Source: an uncultured Clostridium sp. (GTDB lineage: Bacteria > Bacillota > Clostridia > Oscillospirales > Acutalibacteraceae). From it: a stretch of DNA of 36,591 nt. The notes beneath the pieces are model-generated. The model was not told the origin of the DNA, made no database searches, and worked only from the letters and a program-made list of their open reading frames with translations. This document shows, piece by piece, positions 22,887 to 32,069 of this stretch (position 1 is its first letter; each line of letters opens with the position of its first letter). The position numbers were made by a program, and so were the translations under genes. The DNA lies in NCBI GenBank assembly GCA_902471875.1, contig CABRLN010000023.1, positions 1 through 36,591 on the forward strand. The letters are read 5' to 3'.

Positions 22887-24581
22887 CTACCAATCTTGGT
22901 TTTCATTTTGTAAAGCAGTTTTTTTCTTTTTTAATATACCAATAGTTATTAATATCAGCAATATTACAAGCAATACTGCCACCACAACTGTAATTACTAC
23001 TGTTACCGTTTGACTGTTAAGCTTTTCGTTTGCCAACTTTAAATTCTCAACGTCCAATATTTTGCTTTGGTCATACTCACTTAATTTATTAACCCTGTCA
23101 CATAAGCTGTTAACTAAAGCCTTATCATTACTTGAAAGATTATTGAACGGGTACAAACGCTCTGCTATTTCACTGTTTATACATTCAATTTCTGATTTAA
23201 TTGAATGTAACCTATCCATTTTTTCTGACAAATCGTTTTTTATATTTTCATAATCATGGGCATTTTCTGCTTTAATTAATTTTTGGTATAATCTTAGCAC
23301 AGTATTATAATTTTTAGTTGTGAGATTTTCAGGCAGCGAATTATATTGCTTAAGGTCATAGCTGTTAAAAATAAGCTTTGTATTTACATTTTTGCTATTA
23401 AAAATATTTACAATACCACTGTTGTTTTTTTCGTTTTCTAAATTAAACAAGCTGTTGTAACTACCATTAAAACGGTAAAAAGCACACAGTGCATACAAAG
23501 CCTGTTCGCTTGAAATTGAATTTGCCTTTTGGTTTGATGTGTGTGCAAAACCTCCTTCAGAGGTTTGGTACTGCATTAACCCGTCCAGAACATTACAGCC
23601 ATTTTTTATAAAGCGTGAATCGTTTACAGGGTCTATATTAATTGAGCAAAGTGCAGTTATAACCTGTGCTGTACTTTCTGCACTTTCTTCACCCTGAAGC
23701 ACAAAGCCTCCGTTTTTCTGCTGTTGTGACGACAGCCAGTTAACAGCATTTAAAACAACCTTTTTTATACTGGAGTTTTTTTTAGAGGCGTCAGCATTTG
23801 TAAAACTATATTCTTTATTTTCATCTGTATAATTTGACAATGCCTGTACAGCCATAGCTGTTATATCAGTATTTGCAGATGTACCGTCCATTGTAAAGCT
23901 TCCGTCATTTTTTTGATATTTAAGAATGGAGTTAATTATATTCTCTCGTGTGTTAACTGCATCATCCGGTTCTTTATAATTTTTCGAATCAAGCGTAATT
24001 AATGCCCAAATGTAACTGTTTACTCCCTGCTTGCCAAGATTTTCTTTATAAAAAATACCATCATCTATAAGGTTTATAGATTCCCCGTTTGGATCTGTTC
24101 CAAAACTGGTTGGGTCTGCACCAAGTGAAAGTGCCGTTAGAGCAATTCGGTGCCATTCGGTTGATTTTTGAGAATCCAGTTTTTCATCTGTTTTATATTT
24201 GTCCTCAACATAGCTTTTAAGAATAGTTAAATATGAAAAATAATCATCTTCGACACCTAACCTGCCAACAGCAAAAGCATACCAGTCGCTGTTGGCAGTA
24301 CCTGCTGTATCAGCCAAAGATGAACTTAACAGATAGCCACCTTCTGCATTTAATGATGTCTTTTTCCAATTAATTATATCTTCAATAGTTTTTTCGATGT
24401 CATTGCTTGTATAGTCGCTGTGCTGCGCTTTTACAGGTAAAGCTGTCATGCACAGCATAAATACACATATACAAAATGCAAATATGCAAGTGACTGCGTT
24501 TTTTAATATCTTAGTAAATTGTAGAATAATTATCTCCTCCGTCACCGTTGGCTGTACTGTATCCTCCAATATCTTTACCAT
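22887..24581 (-). CDS. Membrane-anchored alpha/alpha-barrel protein resembling the intrinsic-factor alpha domain
   Basis: A protein of up to 564 residues: hydrophobic export signal (FAFCICVFMLCMTALPVKA), an alpha/alpha-toroid region (about 60-390) with prenyltransferase/squalene-oxidase-type repeats such as ILKYQKNDGSFTMDG, WLSSQQQKNGGFVL and LMQYQTSEGGFAHT, a predicted coiled-coil stretch (about 440-520), and a C-terminal helix with KKKK. Glycine-tryptophan toroids of this type form the alpha domain that cradles cobalamin in intrinsic factor. The start is uncertain. The ATG at 24581 has no ribosome site and lies inside the preceding gene; a strong GGAGGAG at 24534-24540 leads only to ATT codons (24528 or 24525), which would give a normal signal peptide. 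The longest frame is listed. Confidence 0.8.
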   Translation of the reverse strand: MVKILEDTVQPTVTEEIIILQFTKILKNAVTCIFAFCICVFMLCMTALPVKAQHSDYTSNDIEKTIEDIINWKKTSLNAEGGYLLSSSLADTAGTANSDWYAFAVGRLGVEDDYFSYLTILKSYVEDKYKTDEKLDSQKSTEWHRIALTALSLGADPTSFGTDPNGESINLIDDGIFYKENLGKQGVNSYIWALITLDSKNYKEPDDAVNTRENIINSILKYQKNDGSFTMDGTSANTDITAMAVQALSNYTDENKEYSFTNADASKKNSSIKKVVLNAVNWLSSQQQKNGGFVLQGEESAESTAQVITALCSINIDPVNDSRFIKNGCNVLDGLMQYQTSEGGFAHTSNQKANSISSEQALYALCAFYRFNGSYNSLFNLENEKNNSGIVNIFNSKNVNTKLIFNSYDLKQYNSLPENLTTKNYNTVLRLYQKLIKAENAHDYENIKNDLSEKMDRLHSIKSEIECINSEIAERLYPFNNLSSNDKALVNSLCDRVNKLSEYDQSKILDVENLKLANEKLNSQTVTVVITVVVAVLLVILLILITIGILKKKKTALQNENQDW

Positions 24582-26661
24582 AAGCCAAAGTATATCTTAG
24601 TTTTACAACGTCTCCATCCTTAAGCGGTATATCAGAAAGTCCTGCACCTTGAAAAGAATCATTCACTGTGTACATCCAACCGGAGCCTTGTGTATAATCA
24701 TTCTCTCCTATGCTGTCTGTATATTTCTGAGATGTCCACATTAATCCGTCTGCGTTTATATCATTAACAAGCTGTGCCGGTATGGAAACGTTTTGTGCAA
24801 TACCAGCTTTTGAAATACGGTTAAGATAAAATCCACTTTCAACTGCACCCGTATAGTAACACTGAAAGCCGTTGTCTTCTAACAGCCTTTTTATTGCCTG
24901 TGCAGTAGTTTCGCCTTGATAAATGTCCATTTGCACAGGCTGTAAAAGATTGCCTAAGCCTAAAACATTTGCGTCCATACTTACCGTTACCGTGCCTATT
25001 TTCTCACCGTCTGCCACTGTAAGACAATTTATATTAAAGCTATAATCGGTATATCTTCCTGCCTGGTCTGTAATACGAATTTCTAGCACATTGGTACCAT
25101 TTTGCAGGTAAAGCAAGTAGCTGGTGTATTCAGATGTCCATTTATATGAATATAGTACACCGTTTAAACTTACAGAAATACCGTCATAATAAATACGGTT
25201 ACCTAAATAATCCACAGGCTGTAGGTCAAGTGTAAGAAGATTACCTGTAATGTTCATTTTGTTTGTAACATTGGTATAAAGAAGTTTTGGGGCGGTTTCT
25301 TCTGTTGTTGGAGGTATAAAACGAATTATATAACTTTTTTCAATAGTTTTAGTTTCGCCGTTTACAACGTCAACCGCTTTCAGGCGTATTGTATTACTGC
25401 CGTTTTTCAAGCTGACAGTATAATTTGTTGAGCCTGCCACAGCCTTACCGTTACACTTTACACTTAACCGAGCATTTTCTGTTCCGTTAATACAATATGC
25501 TGTAAAGGTATATTCATTTGTGTTTACAGTAATATTTTCAAGGCTGGTGTGCAGACTGAATTCTTTTGTTGCAGTAGATATTACAGTATAATTTACACTG
25601 CGTTTATGTGAGCCCGTTTGAGCTGTAACGGTAATTACATTCTCTCCCGTTTTTAAGCTAGCTGTATAAATATTATTACTTTTATTTAAAATATCATTTC
25701 CGCACTTTACAGTTAAGGGTATGTCTATTCCATCTAATACAGCATTTGCATAAAAAGTAATAGTGTCTGTGTCAACTGTTGTGTTTGACAAGTTTGTTGA
25801 AATTAAAATATCACCTAAATCTACATATATAATATAGTCCTTATAAACTGAGGTTTCTTTTCCGGTTTTATCTGTATAGACTACAAGTACACGAATATTA
25901 TTTTTACCTTCGCTTAAAAACACACTGCCGTTAAACTGCGAAAGCCTGCTGCTATTTATATATACCGAAACCTCTTTAACATTAAACTGTTTATTTAGAT
26001 GGTTAATTTCAAAGCTGTAATGCCGACTTTTTATAATTTCACCATTTTTTATAGTGGTTGTAAAATATTCTGAATTAATAACATTTGACGAAGGGCTGTG
26101 TTGATTACTTGGCTTTTTGGGTTCTGTAGGGACCATTTGAATTCCAGAGGGTAATTTTGAATTTGTCTGCACATTTTGAGCCGTATTATTTGAAGCCGAT
26201 GTTTGATTTAAATTAGAATTACTATCGTTTGTTTTATTGTTTTCTTCACTATTATTTTGTATGTAATATTGATTAGTGTAGGTGTTTTGTGTTTGCGGTA
26301 TTACATACTCCTCTTGATAAACATTATTTTCTACAGGAATTTGCTGAAGAACACTTGTGCTTTGAACAGCTTCGGCATGGTCAGATATTTTATCTTCAGT
26401 TGGTAACGTTGGCGGCTGACTTGGGACTGTGCCTGCTTCTGCCCTATTAATGCCGTTTTCGTTGTTATTAAGTGCATTTTCTGTCACATTCAAACCATTG
26501 CCGGACAACAGAAGCATTTGTGAAGGGTTAGCTTTATCATTAAGAGGATTATACGGCTCAGCTAGACTTTGTAATGTGGTGAAAACTACCGAGCATATTA
26601 TACATACTGCCAAAACAAAAGCAGTAATAACATAGGTTAAAAACCTTTTTTTACTTTTCAT
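24511..26661 (-). CDS. Secreted DUF4430 protein with Ig-like repeats
   Basis: A 716-residue extracellular protein: a signal peptide or anchor (FLTYVITAFVLAVCIICSVV), a long Asn/Thr/Gln-rich linker to about residue 190, three or four Ig/cadherin-like beta repeats marked by LKTGENVITVTA, LKNGSNTIRLKA and LQNGTNVLEIRI, and a C-terminal DUF4430 domain (about 560-700) with GETTAQAIKRLLEDNG, GSGWMYTVNDSFQG and LKDGDVVKLRYT. The last domain corresponds to the transcobalamin/intrinsic-factor beta domain. The start at MKSKKR is chosen because AAAGGA is eight bases upstream. It probably partners the alpha/alpha-barrel protein encoded next, whose gene overlaps its 3' end. Confidence 0.85.
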   Translation of the reverse strand: MKSKKRFLTYVITAFVLAVCIICSVVFTTLQSLAEPYNPLNDKANPSQMLLLSGNGLNVTENALNNNENGINRAEAGTVPSQPPTLPTEDKISDHAEAVQSTSVLQQIPVENNVYQEEYVIPQTQNTYTNQYYIQNNSEENNKTNDSNSNLNQTSASNNTAQNVQTNSKLPSGIQMVPTEPKKPSNQHSPSSNVINSEYFTTTIKNGEIIKSRHYSFEINHLNKQFNVKEVSVYINSSRLSQFNGSVFLSEGKNNIRVLVVYTDKTGKETSVYKDYIIYVDLGDILISTNLSNTTVDTDTITFYANAVLDGIDIPLTVKCGNDILNKSNNIYTASLKTGENVITVTAQTGSHKRSVNYTVISTATKEFSLHTSLENITVNTNEYTFTAYCINGTENARLSVKCNGKAVAGSTNYTVSLKNGSNTIRLKAVDVVNGETKTIEKSYIIRFIPPTTEETAPKLLYTNVTNKMNITGNLLTLDLQPVDYLGNRIYYDGISVSLNGVLYSYKWTSEYTSYLLYLQNGTNVLEIRITDQAGRYTDYSFNINCLTVADGEKIGTVTVSMDANVLGLGNLLQPVQMDIYQGETTAQAIKRLLEDNGFQCYYTGAVESGFYLNRISKAGIAQNVSIPAQLVNDINADGLMWTSQKYTDSIGENDYTQGSGWMYTVNDSFQGAGLSDIPLKDGDVVKLRYTLAYGKDIGGYSTANGDGGDNYSTIY

Positions 26662-26757
26662 TTTCACCATCCTTTCATTACCTTAGTCCAACACCGCATA
26701 ATCTATAGCGACAGAGTACATAATCAATCATATTTAATAATTACATAGATAAAAGCG

Positions 26758-29085
26758 TTAGGAATGCTTTCTTTTTATAAATCTCATAACAAAGGCTGCT
26801 ACAAATGAAGAAAACATTACGAGCATTAAAACTAAAACAGGGCATTCATTGCCTGTATTTACTTTTCCGGTTTCTGTTTGCATGGTTGAGTTTTCGGGTA
26901 AGCTGTTAGCGTTTGAATTGGTTACACTATTAGTATCCGATTTTGTGTTACCGACCTGTGTGGTTAATTGTGTTGCATAAGTAGAACTTGCAACATCAGA
27001 AGGTACTTGGGATGTTGCTGTTGGTTGTGGCTGAGTTTCAACCTGAGTTGGTTCTGTTTCAGGCTGAGTTTCAACCTGAGTTGGTTCTGTTTCAGGCTGA
27101 GTTTCAACCTGAGTTGGTTCTGTTTCTGGTTGAGTTTCAACCTGAGTTGGTTCTGTTTCAGGCTGAGTTTCAACCTGAGTTGGCTCTGTTGACTTTAGCT
27201 TGGTAAGCTCATTCCAAGCAAATTGCAAAACATCATAATTAGTAATATATTGCTTTAAGCTTTCAGCTAAAGAATCGTACATCTCTTGTGCTTCAATTAT
27301 AATTGATTCACTTTCTAAAGTTACATTTCCTATACTGTGAATTTTATTAATTACTTCATTAACTGTATTATAATCTGATAGCGGAAGAACTGTAATATCA
27401 ACATAAGTTTCAGGCGGAATAACCTCTATACCTGTTTGGTTTCCGTTATTTTTGTCAAGCTTATCTCCATACATTAAAATTTCGTAGGTTAAGGTGACAT
27501 CAAAATAGTCAGTGGTAAGAGCTTCGTCAGGATAAGTAATATATTGTGTAACATCACGCTGAGTTCCATTTACATAGTTTGCAACCACCTTTAAACCTGC
27601 CGGGTCAAAATACTGACCCTGACCATATACAGTTTTATCAGGTTGTTCCGTAACTTGAATACTTTCAATTTTATTTCCTATTGACATCATATAGGCAGAG
27701 TCATTTTTTAGGTACAATGTACCGTCACTGTCTGCAACCGGTGTACACAATGCATACTGAGCCTGTGCACCGGTTGGCGTAAATAATACCTGTGCGCAAT
27801 TTTCAACCTTTACATTTGTACCAAAGCTATTGTAAGCCTCGGTAACACCATCAACCACTGAAGTGACACCCGGCTTGTCTTTTATTACTCTTATTTGTCC
27901 GGGGGTATAGTTGTCAACAAAATATATATATGAATATCCGTCTTTACTTTCATAAGCTGTAGTCAAAAGACCGCTTGCCTGCGGATATCCTTTGGTAGGC
28001 ACTGTATAAGCTATTTTAAAATTCTGCAAATCTATTACAGTAATATTATGTCCCCCATATTCTGAAAATTGTGATGAACCTGACACACCTATATATGCTC
28101 TGCCGTTGTGTACAACAGGTGTTGATGTACTCATTGAGGTTGTGGCAGCAGAAGACGTACCGTTATCCAGTTTAATTTCTTTAATATCATAACCATTTTT
28201 ACCTGCTTCACTTTTTGCAAATGTACCGTTTTCATTAACTGCTACACTGTAAAAGCTGCCGCCCTTGCTTGTAAAATAATATCGGTTAGTATCGGAATCG
28301 TAACAAATCGATGAACGAATGTCACCGTTTAGACCGTCAATTCTGTCAATAATTTGACCAGTTGTTGAATTAAATGAAATCAGCGAGGAGGTTTGTGAAT
28401 TTTTGCCAAAGTTGCCGTCATCTGTACCTACTATAACAAAATTACTGTTTGCATATGCACCTGCCCAGTAAAAACCACCTTTTTGAGTATAATGCCATTC
28501 ATTCTCTTTTTTTTCTAAAGGACTGCTTGTATCCTCATCGGTTATTGACAAGCATACATAATTGGCGTTCTGGTCTTCACTGTTCCAAAAGCCTGTATAA
28601 ATGTAACCATGACTGTAGACTATAGGGCTGTTCGGCTGACCTGAAAGCTCATCATTATATACCCACAATGACTGCAATGTGTCGGCGTTAAAAGCCTGTA
28701 CCATACCGTTGGAAAGTCCTATAAAAATCATTCCTTCTGCGTAGGTTGGCTGCACAATATTGTAGCTTGACCTGCCTGCCATATCAGATGAAGAAATAAT
28801 CTCCCCTGTGTATTTGTTCATTTTATAAAGCTTTGTTCCCGAACAAAAAATCAAGCTGTCTTCAACAATTACAGGTGAACCAATAGCGTCAGTATCATAT
28901 CCTTCACCAACCTTTGTGGCCCAGTTTAAAACTGCATTATCAGCTACAAAAGGCGTAGGATTTTCTGTTATATTATTGTTAGTTACGTTATTTTGATTTT
29001 GAGCTGTAGCAGGTAATACCGAAAACGGCATCATAGAAGCTACCAACACCCCTGAAAGCAATAGTGCTGTACATTTATTTTTCAT
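26758..29085 (-). CDS. Secreted PQQ-like beta-propeller protein with C-terminal anchor
   Basis: A 775-residue surface protein: signal peptide (MKNKCTALLLSGVLVASMMP), a propeller of PQQ-like blades (about 35-485; LYKMNKYTGEIISS, VQAFNADTLQSLWVYND, LISFNSTTGQIIDRIDG), one Ig-like domain (VYGQGQYFDPAGLKVVANY), a helical segment, five 11-residue EPTQVETQPET repeats (about 630-685), and GKVNTGN followed by a membrane helix and RFIKRKH. It is the first gene of the operon. The internal ATG is chosen for AGGAGT upstream; the frame extends 31 codons further without a site. Propeller proteins can bind corrinoids (BtuG of Bacteroides), but nothing in this sequence proves it here. Confidence 0.85.
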   Translation of the reverse strand: MKNKCTALLLSGVLVASMMPFSVLPATAQNQNNVTNNNITENPTPFVADNAVLNWATKVGEGYDTDAIGSPVIVEDSLIFCSGTKLYKMNKYTGEIISSSDMAGRSSYNIVQPTYAEGMIFIGLSNGMVQAFNADTLQSLWVYNDELSGQPNSPIVYSHGYIYTGFWNSEDQNANYVCLSITDEDTSSPLEKKENEWHYTQKGGFYWAGAYANSNFVIVGTDDGNFGKNSQTSSLISFNSTTGQIIDRIDGLNGDIRSSICYDSDTNRYYFTSKGGSFYSVAVNENGTFAKSEAGKNGYDIKEIKLDNGTSSAATTSMSTSTPVVHNGRAYIGVSGSSQFSEYGGHNITVIDLQNFKIAYTVPTKGYPQASGLLTTAYESKDGYSYIYFVDNYTPGQIRVIKDKPGVTSVVDGVTEAYNSFGTNVKVENCAQVLFTPTGAQAQYALCTPVADSDGTLYLKNDSAYMMSIGNKIESIQVTEQPDKTVYGQGQYFDPAGLKVVANYVNGTQRDVTQYITYPDEALTTDYFDVTLTYEILMYGDKLDKNNGNQTGIEVIPPETYVDITVLPLSDYNTVNEVINKIHSIGNVTLESESIIIEAQEMYDSLAESLKQYITNYDVLQFAWNELTKLKSTEPTQVETQPETEPTQVETQPETEPTQVETQPETEPTQVETQPETEPTQVETQPQPTATSQVPSDVASSTYATQLTTQVGNTKSDTNSVTNSNANSLPENSTMQTETGKVNTGNECPVLVLMLVMFSSFVAAFVMRFIKRKHS
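27031..27195 (-). repeat. Five 33-bp tandem repeats coding a Thr/Glu/Pro linker
   Basis: Five nearly identical 33-base units start at 27031, 27064, 27097, 27130 and 27163 and encode EPTQVETQPET. Since 33 is a multiple of three and the unit has no stops in several frames, it creates false open frames on both strands. Confidence 0.92.
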
Positions 29086-29201
29086 TATTTTTACTCCTAA
29101 ACGTGTTTGTATTATTACCTTTAAATATGTTAGATTGGTATAAAACATTAACATATAAATAAGCTTTATATGCATCAAGCCATACTCTTACATTTATTCG
29201 T

Positions 29202-29230
29202 ATTATACCTTTTTTAATATATATAGTCAA
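29202..29230 (-). promoter_or_regulatory. Promoter of the ECF/DUF4430 operon
   Basis: Minus-strand TTGACT (29225-29230), 17 bases, TATAAT (29202-29207). The leader of about 110 bases has one hairpin, CATATAAA / TTTATATG, and neither a T-run nor the conserved boxes of a cobalamin riboswitch. No comparable promoter is evident further into the operon. Confidence 0.8.
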
Positions 29231-29410
29231 GGAATTTAAGGTAATACCGCACATTAGCTACCCGCAGTTCAGCACACAGTTATATATATTTCTCACTATT
29301 AAAAAAACTCTTTTTGTCATTAGTTTGAATTAACTTAAATAATAATTTTACTTATTAATATTGAAAATACAAAAATATTTTTTACACTTATTATTAAACT
29401 AAAATATTTC

Positions 29411-29439
29411 TTGACTAAATTTAACTTGTCTGATATAAT
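29411..29439 (+). promoter_or_regulatory. tRNA-Ser(GGA) promoter
   Basis: TTGACT (29411-29416), 17 bases, TATAAT (29434-29439), 14 bases before the tRNA. Confidence 0.85.
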
Positions 29440-29453
29440 TTAAATTGCTGTTT

Positions 29454-29546
29454 GGAGAGATGTCCGAGTTGGCCGAAGGAGCATGATTGGAAATCATGTA
29501 AGCGGTAGTAACCGCTTCCGGGGTTCGAATCCCCGTCTCTCCGCCA
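29454..29546 (+). tRNA. tRNA-Ser (anticodon GGA)
   Basis: A 93-base class II tRNA with acceptor GGAGAGA / TCTCTCC, anticodon stem CATGA / TCATG around TTGGAAA (anticodon GGA, Ser UCC/UCU), a long variable arm (AGCGGTAGTAACCGCT), T arm GGGGTTCGAATCCCC, discriminator G and an encoded CCA. Confidence 0.95.
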
Positions 29547-29550
29547 AAGA

Positions 29551-29583
29551 GCACTTCTTTAATATTGAAGTGCCTTTTACTTT
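29551..29583 (+). terminator. Terminator of tRNA-Ser(GGA)
   Basis: GCACTTC (29551-29557) pairs with GAAGTGC (29567-29573), followed by CTTTTACTTT. Confidence 0.75.
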
Positions 29584-29668
29584 ATACGCATGATATACAG
29601 TAAATTTGTTGTATATTTTAATGTTTTGAGTAGTTTTAATATACCTACAAGACTTGTTAATTTAATAC

Positions 29669-29759
29669 GGAGATGTACCCAAGCGGCTGAAGGGTCCGGC
29701 TTCGAACACCGGTAGGTTGGTAACACAACGCGAGAGTTCAAATCTCTCCATCTCCGCCA
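29669..29759 (+). tRNA. tRNA-Ser (anticodon CGA)
   Basis: A 91-base class II tRNA. Acceptor GGAGATG pairs with CATCTCC, CCA is encoded, the variable arm is long, and the T arm contains GAGTTCAAATCTC. The anticodon loop TTCGAAC between CCGGC and ACCGG gives CGA, reading Ser UCG. The pair that closes the anticodon loop is C-A, a small irregularity; all other stems are sound. It likely belongs with the preceding tRNA-Ser, though a separate terminator lies between them. Confidence 0.9.
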
Positions 29760-29767
29760 ATATATTG

Positions 29768-29796
29768 AAAAACGGCTTGTTTAAGCCGTTTTTTTC
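29768..29796 (+). terminator. Terminator of tRNA-Ser(CGA)
   Basis: AAAACGGCTT / AAGCCGTTTT with a four-base loop and TTTTTTT at its end. Confidence 0.85.
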
Positions 29797-29909
29797 TGAA
29801 AATTATTATCCACGAAAAATCCCAATTCTTACAAAAAACAAAAATTTTACTACCATGTTAATAAAAAATAATAAAGTACTTATTAGTTACTTTACAAATC
29901 ATTTTAAAA

Positions 29910-29946
29910 TGCCTCTGTCCCTCTTAATTGAGAGATAGAGGCATTA
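29910..29946. other. Orphan hairpin in the gap before the DUF421 gene
   Basis: ATGCCTCT pairs with AGAGGCAT around an inner CTCT / AGAG stem. On the minus strand it is followed by TTTTAAAA, but no minus-strand gene enters it. The rest of 29797-30105 is AT-rich and holds only the region upstream of the next gene, in which I see no clear promoter. Confidence 0.4.
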
Positions 29947-30105
29947 ATTAAAAATAAATACCATTAATTTGCAAAAAAATAAATCCCCTAAAGATATTAA
30001 ATAAACTTAGCACAAATTTAATATTTTATCAATAACGGTTATTACAATATTCACTGGTAATACTATTAAAAAATCATACTATAAAAAATAGTCAAGAGGG
30101 ATAAA

Positions 30106-30780
30106 ATGGATATTATAAAAGTTGTTTTAACCGCTTTGTTATCAGCAGTATCATTATTTATAATTACAAAAATTATGGGACATAAACAAATGGCTCAGCT
30201 TGATTTTTTTGATTATATTAGCGGAATCACTATAGGTTCTATAGCAGCAGAACTTGCAACAGAACTGGAAGCTCCGTGGAAACCCTTAATTGCAATGATA
30301 ATTTACGGTTTAATTTCAGTTACGTTAAGTACTATAACTAATAAGTTTCCAAGAACACGCAAATTTATTAATGGATTACCCATGATCATTATGAACAATG
30401 GTAAAATCTATAGAAATAATTTAAAAAAAGCAAAGTTAGATTTAAGTGAATTTATGGCAATGTGCAGACAAGCAGGTTATTTTAATATAAACTCAATTCA
30501 AACTGCTATTTTTGAATATAACGGAAACCTAACCATATTACCCGTTAGTGACCAACGTCCGGTTACACCAAATGATATGAATTTAACTCTTCCACCGGAA
30601 TTTATCTACATTGAAGTAATTATGGACGGTCATATTATGGATAAAAATTTAAAAAAGCTTGGTTTAGACTTAACATGGTTAGAAAAACAAATAAAAGCAC
30701 AAGGTTACCATAGTGCTAAAGAAATTGTTTTAGGCTTGTGCGACCAGACAAATAATCTTTGTTTATTCACGGCAAAATAA
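30106..30780 (+). CDS. DUF421 family membrane protein
   Basis: A 224-residue protein of the YetF/DUF421 family: three N-terminal membrane helices including MGHKQMAQLDFFDYISGITIGSIAA, the family's signature, and a cytoplasmic DUF421 domain with GLPMIIMNNGKIY, LKKAKLDLSEFMAMCRQAGY and FEYNGNLTILP. Members are common in spore-forming Firmicutes, often in several copies; their molecular role is unknown. AAGAGGGAT precedes the ATG. It is one of the few plus-strand genes in the window and stands alone, with no partner of known function. Confidence 0.9.
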   Translation: MDIIKVVLTALLSAVSLFIITKIMGHKQMAQLDFFDYISGITIGSIAAELATELEAPWKPLIAMIIYGLISVTLSTITNKFPRTRKFINGLPMIIMNNGKIYRNNLKKAKLDLSEFMAMCRQAGYFNINSIQTAIFEYNGNLTILPVSDQRPVTPNDMNLTLPPEFIYIEVIMDGHIMDKNLKKLGLDLTWLEKQIKAQGYHSAKEIVLGLCDQTNNLCLFTAK

Positions 30781-30850
30781 GCAACAATTAATATTCTAAT
30801 TATAAGTATAATAATTCTATTATACTGCACATTAATCTCGTATTATAATT

Positions 30851-31268
30851 TTGTCTGGTGCTAAAGGGTTAACCGTAAGGGAAATTGGAGATAAGTTTGG
30901 ACTAACAAAGGAGCAAACACATGCATTTTTTAAAAGATACAACAAAAAACAACGAAAAATTACTGAGGGAAAGCCTGTTAAAATGAGAGACATACCCAGC
31001 AATTATCAAGGAGAATTTCCTCCATCAATACAAAAGCTAGATAAACTATCTCAGATGCGCTATGTAATGTCCAACAAGGATAGATATATTAAACGATTGG
31101 ACACGGAGATGAATTAGCTGAAAAATTCTTCTCTAATTCTAAAAAACAGAGTGTATTAACAAATTGAAGCTAAACACTTTTGAAGAAGCGAGAAAAGTCA
31201 TTGATGAATACATTTATTTCTGCAATAATCAACGTATTCAATTCAAAACAAAACTGACGCCGATATAA
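30851..31268 (+). pseudogene. Degenerate IS3-family element
   Basis: Two separated pieces of an IS3-type insertion sequence survive. Bases 30851-31117 encode an orfA-like part without an ATG start: a helix-turn-helix (LTVREIGDKFGLTKEQTHAF) followed by RYNKKQRKI and a basic, charged tail that stops at 31117. Bases 31161-31268 encode the end of an IS3 orfB transposase, LNTFEEARKVIDEYIYF then NNQRIQFKTKLTP. The catalytic DDE core between them is missing, so it cannot transpose. Just after the end, CTGACG / CGTCAG forms a small hairpin. Confidence 0.8.
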
Positions 31269-31517
31269 TTTCGACGTCAGTATGTTGCTTAAAATTTAAT
31301 GTTTCTACCTCGAGGGATTTCTTTGTGCTGTCTGCACAATTTGATATATCCATATTATCCTGCCTATATGAGCTAATGTCATCATTTTGTTATCGGCGTT
31401 GATGGCACTTGTTCTGTAACTGCGGATAACAGCTATATGTTTCGTGTTGGATTATAAGCGATTTTGCTTAATATTGCAACAATAAAATTTCCCACCATAT
31501 CCTACAAACAATAGAAG

Positions 31518-31964
31518 TTATCTACCTAATCTCATATATAAAAGTGGATATGGATTGCCTTGTTCATCACACTCTGTTCTTTTATAAACCTTAAATCCCA
31601 TGTGTTCATAGAAACCTTTTGCAAGAGGATTTTGCTCATTAACTGCCAAATTATTGACCGAATATTTTTCTATTCCGTATTTAAGCAATTCTTTACCTAA
31701 TCCTTTCCCCCTTTCTTCGTGAGAAATAAAGAGCATTTCAAGATGCTGCTCTACAATCCCCATAAAGCCAACAGGAATTTGATTTTCGTTTTCTATTATA
31801 GTTAAAGAGGGTATTTCCTTTAATGCTTGTGGTACATATTCCTTAATGCTTTTTATTTCTTCCTCTGATAGAAAAAGGTGCGTTGCTCTGACAGAGCTTT
31901 CCCACACTTTTAATAATTGTTCTATCAATGGTGTTGTTCTGTCTTTTACTTCTACAATTTTCAA
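31518..31964 (-). CDS. GNAT-family N-acetyltransferase
   Basis: A 148-residue acetyltransferase of the YjaB-like GNAT group: N-terminal LKVWESSVRATHLFLSEEEI, acetyl-CoA-binding motif A LFISHEERGKGLGKELLKYG, then NEQNPLAKGFYEHMGFKVYKR. The substrate is unknown; small amines or antibiotics are possible in the superfamily but nothing points to resistance. I prefer a TTG start at 31964 because GGAGG lies exactly eight bases upstream and the conserved N-terminus begins there; the upstream ATG codons have no ribosome site. It lies within the mobile-element scar and may be cargo. Confidence 0.85.
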   Translation of the reverse strand: MKIVEVKDRTTPLIEQLLKVWESSVRATHLFLSEEEIKSIKEYVPQALKEIPSLTIIENENQIPVGFMGIVEQHLEMLFISHEERGKGLGKELLKYGIEKYSVNNLAVNEQNPLAKGFYEHMGFKVYKRTECDEQGNPYPLLYMRLGR

Positions 31965-32069
31965 ATTCCTATCCTCCATAACTTCGTACTTAGCAGTTTT
32001 CATTATAACAGAAAAAGCACACACCGACAAACCAAGAGGGTGCTCCTTGGAGTGCTCTCTTGAGAATCA

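Noticed and set aside
26964..27206. Three overlapping open frames on both strands across the tandem repeats
   Set aside because: They arise from a 33-bp repeat free of stops in several frames; only the EPTQVETQPET frame belongs to a gene with a signal peptide and anchor.
29086..29450. Cobalamin riboswitch expected ahead of a corrinoid operon
   Set aside because: The leader lacks the conserved GCCACTG and GGAAGGC-type boxes on the minus strand and is too short (about 110 bases) for the class.
30060..30100. Sporulation sigma-G-type promoter before the DUF421 gene
   Set aside because: CATACTA resembles a -10 box of that class, but no matching -35 box lies at the proper distance.
31320..31370. 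Short minus-strand frame starting MDISNCADSTKK
   Set aside because: Its ribosome site is too close to the ATG and the frame runs antisense into the IS3 remnant, so it is probably chance.
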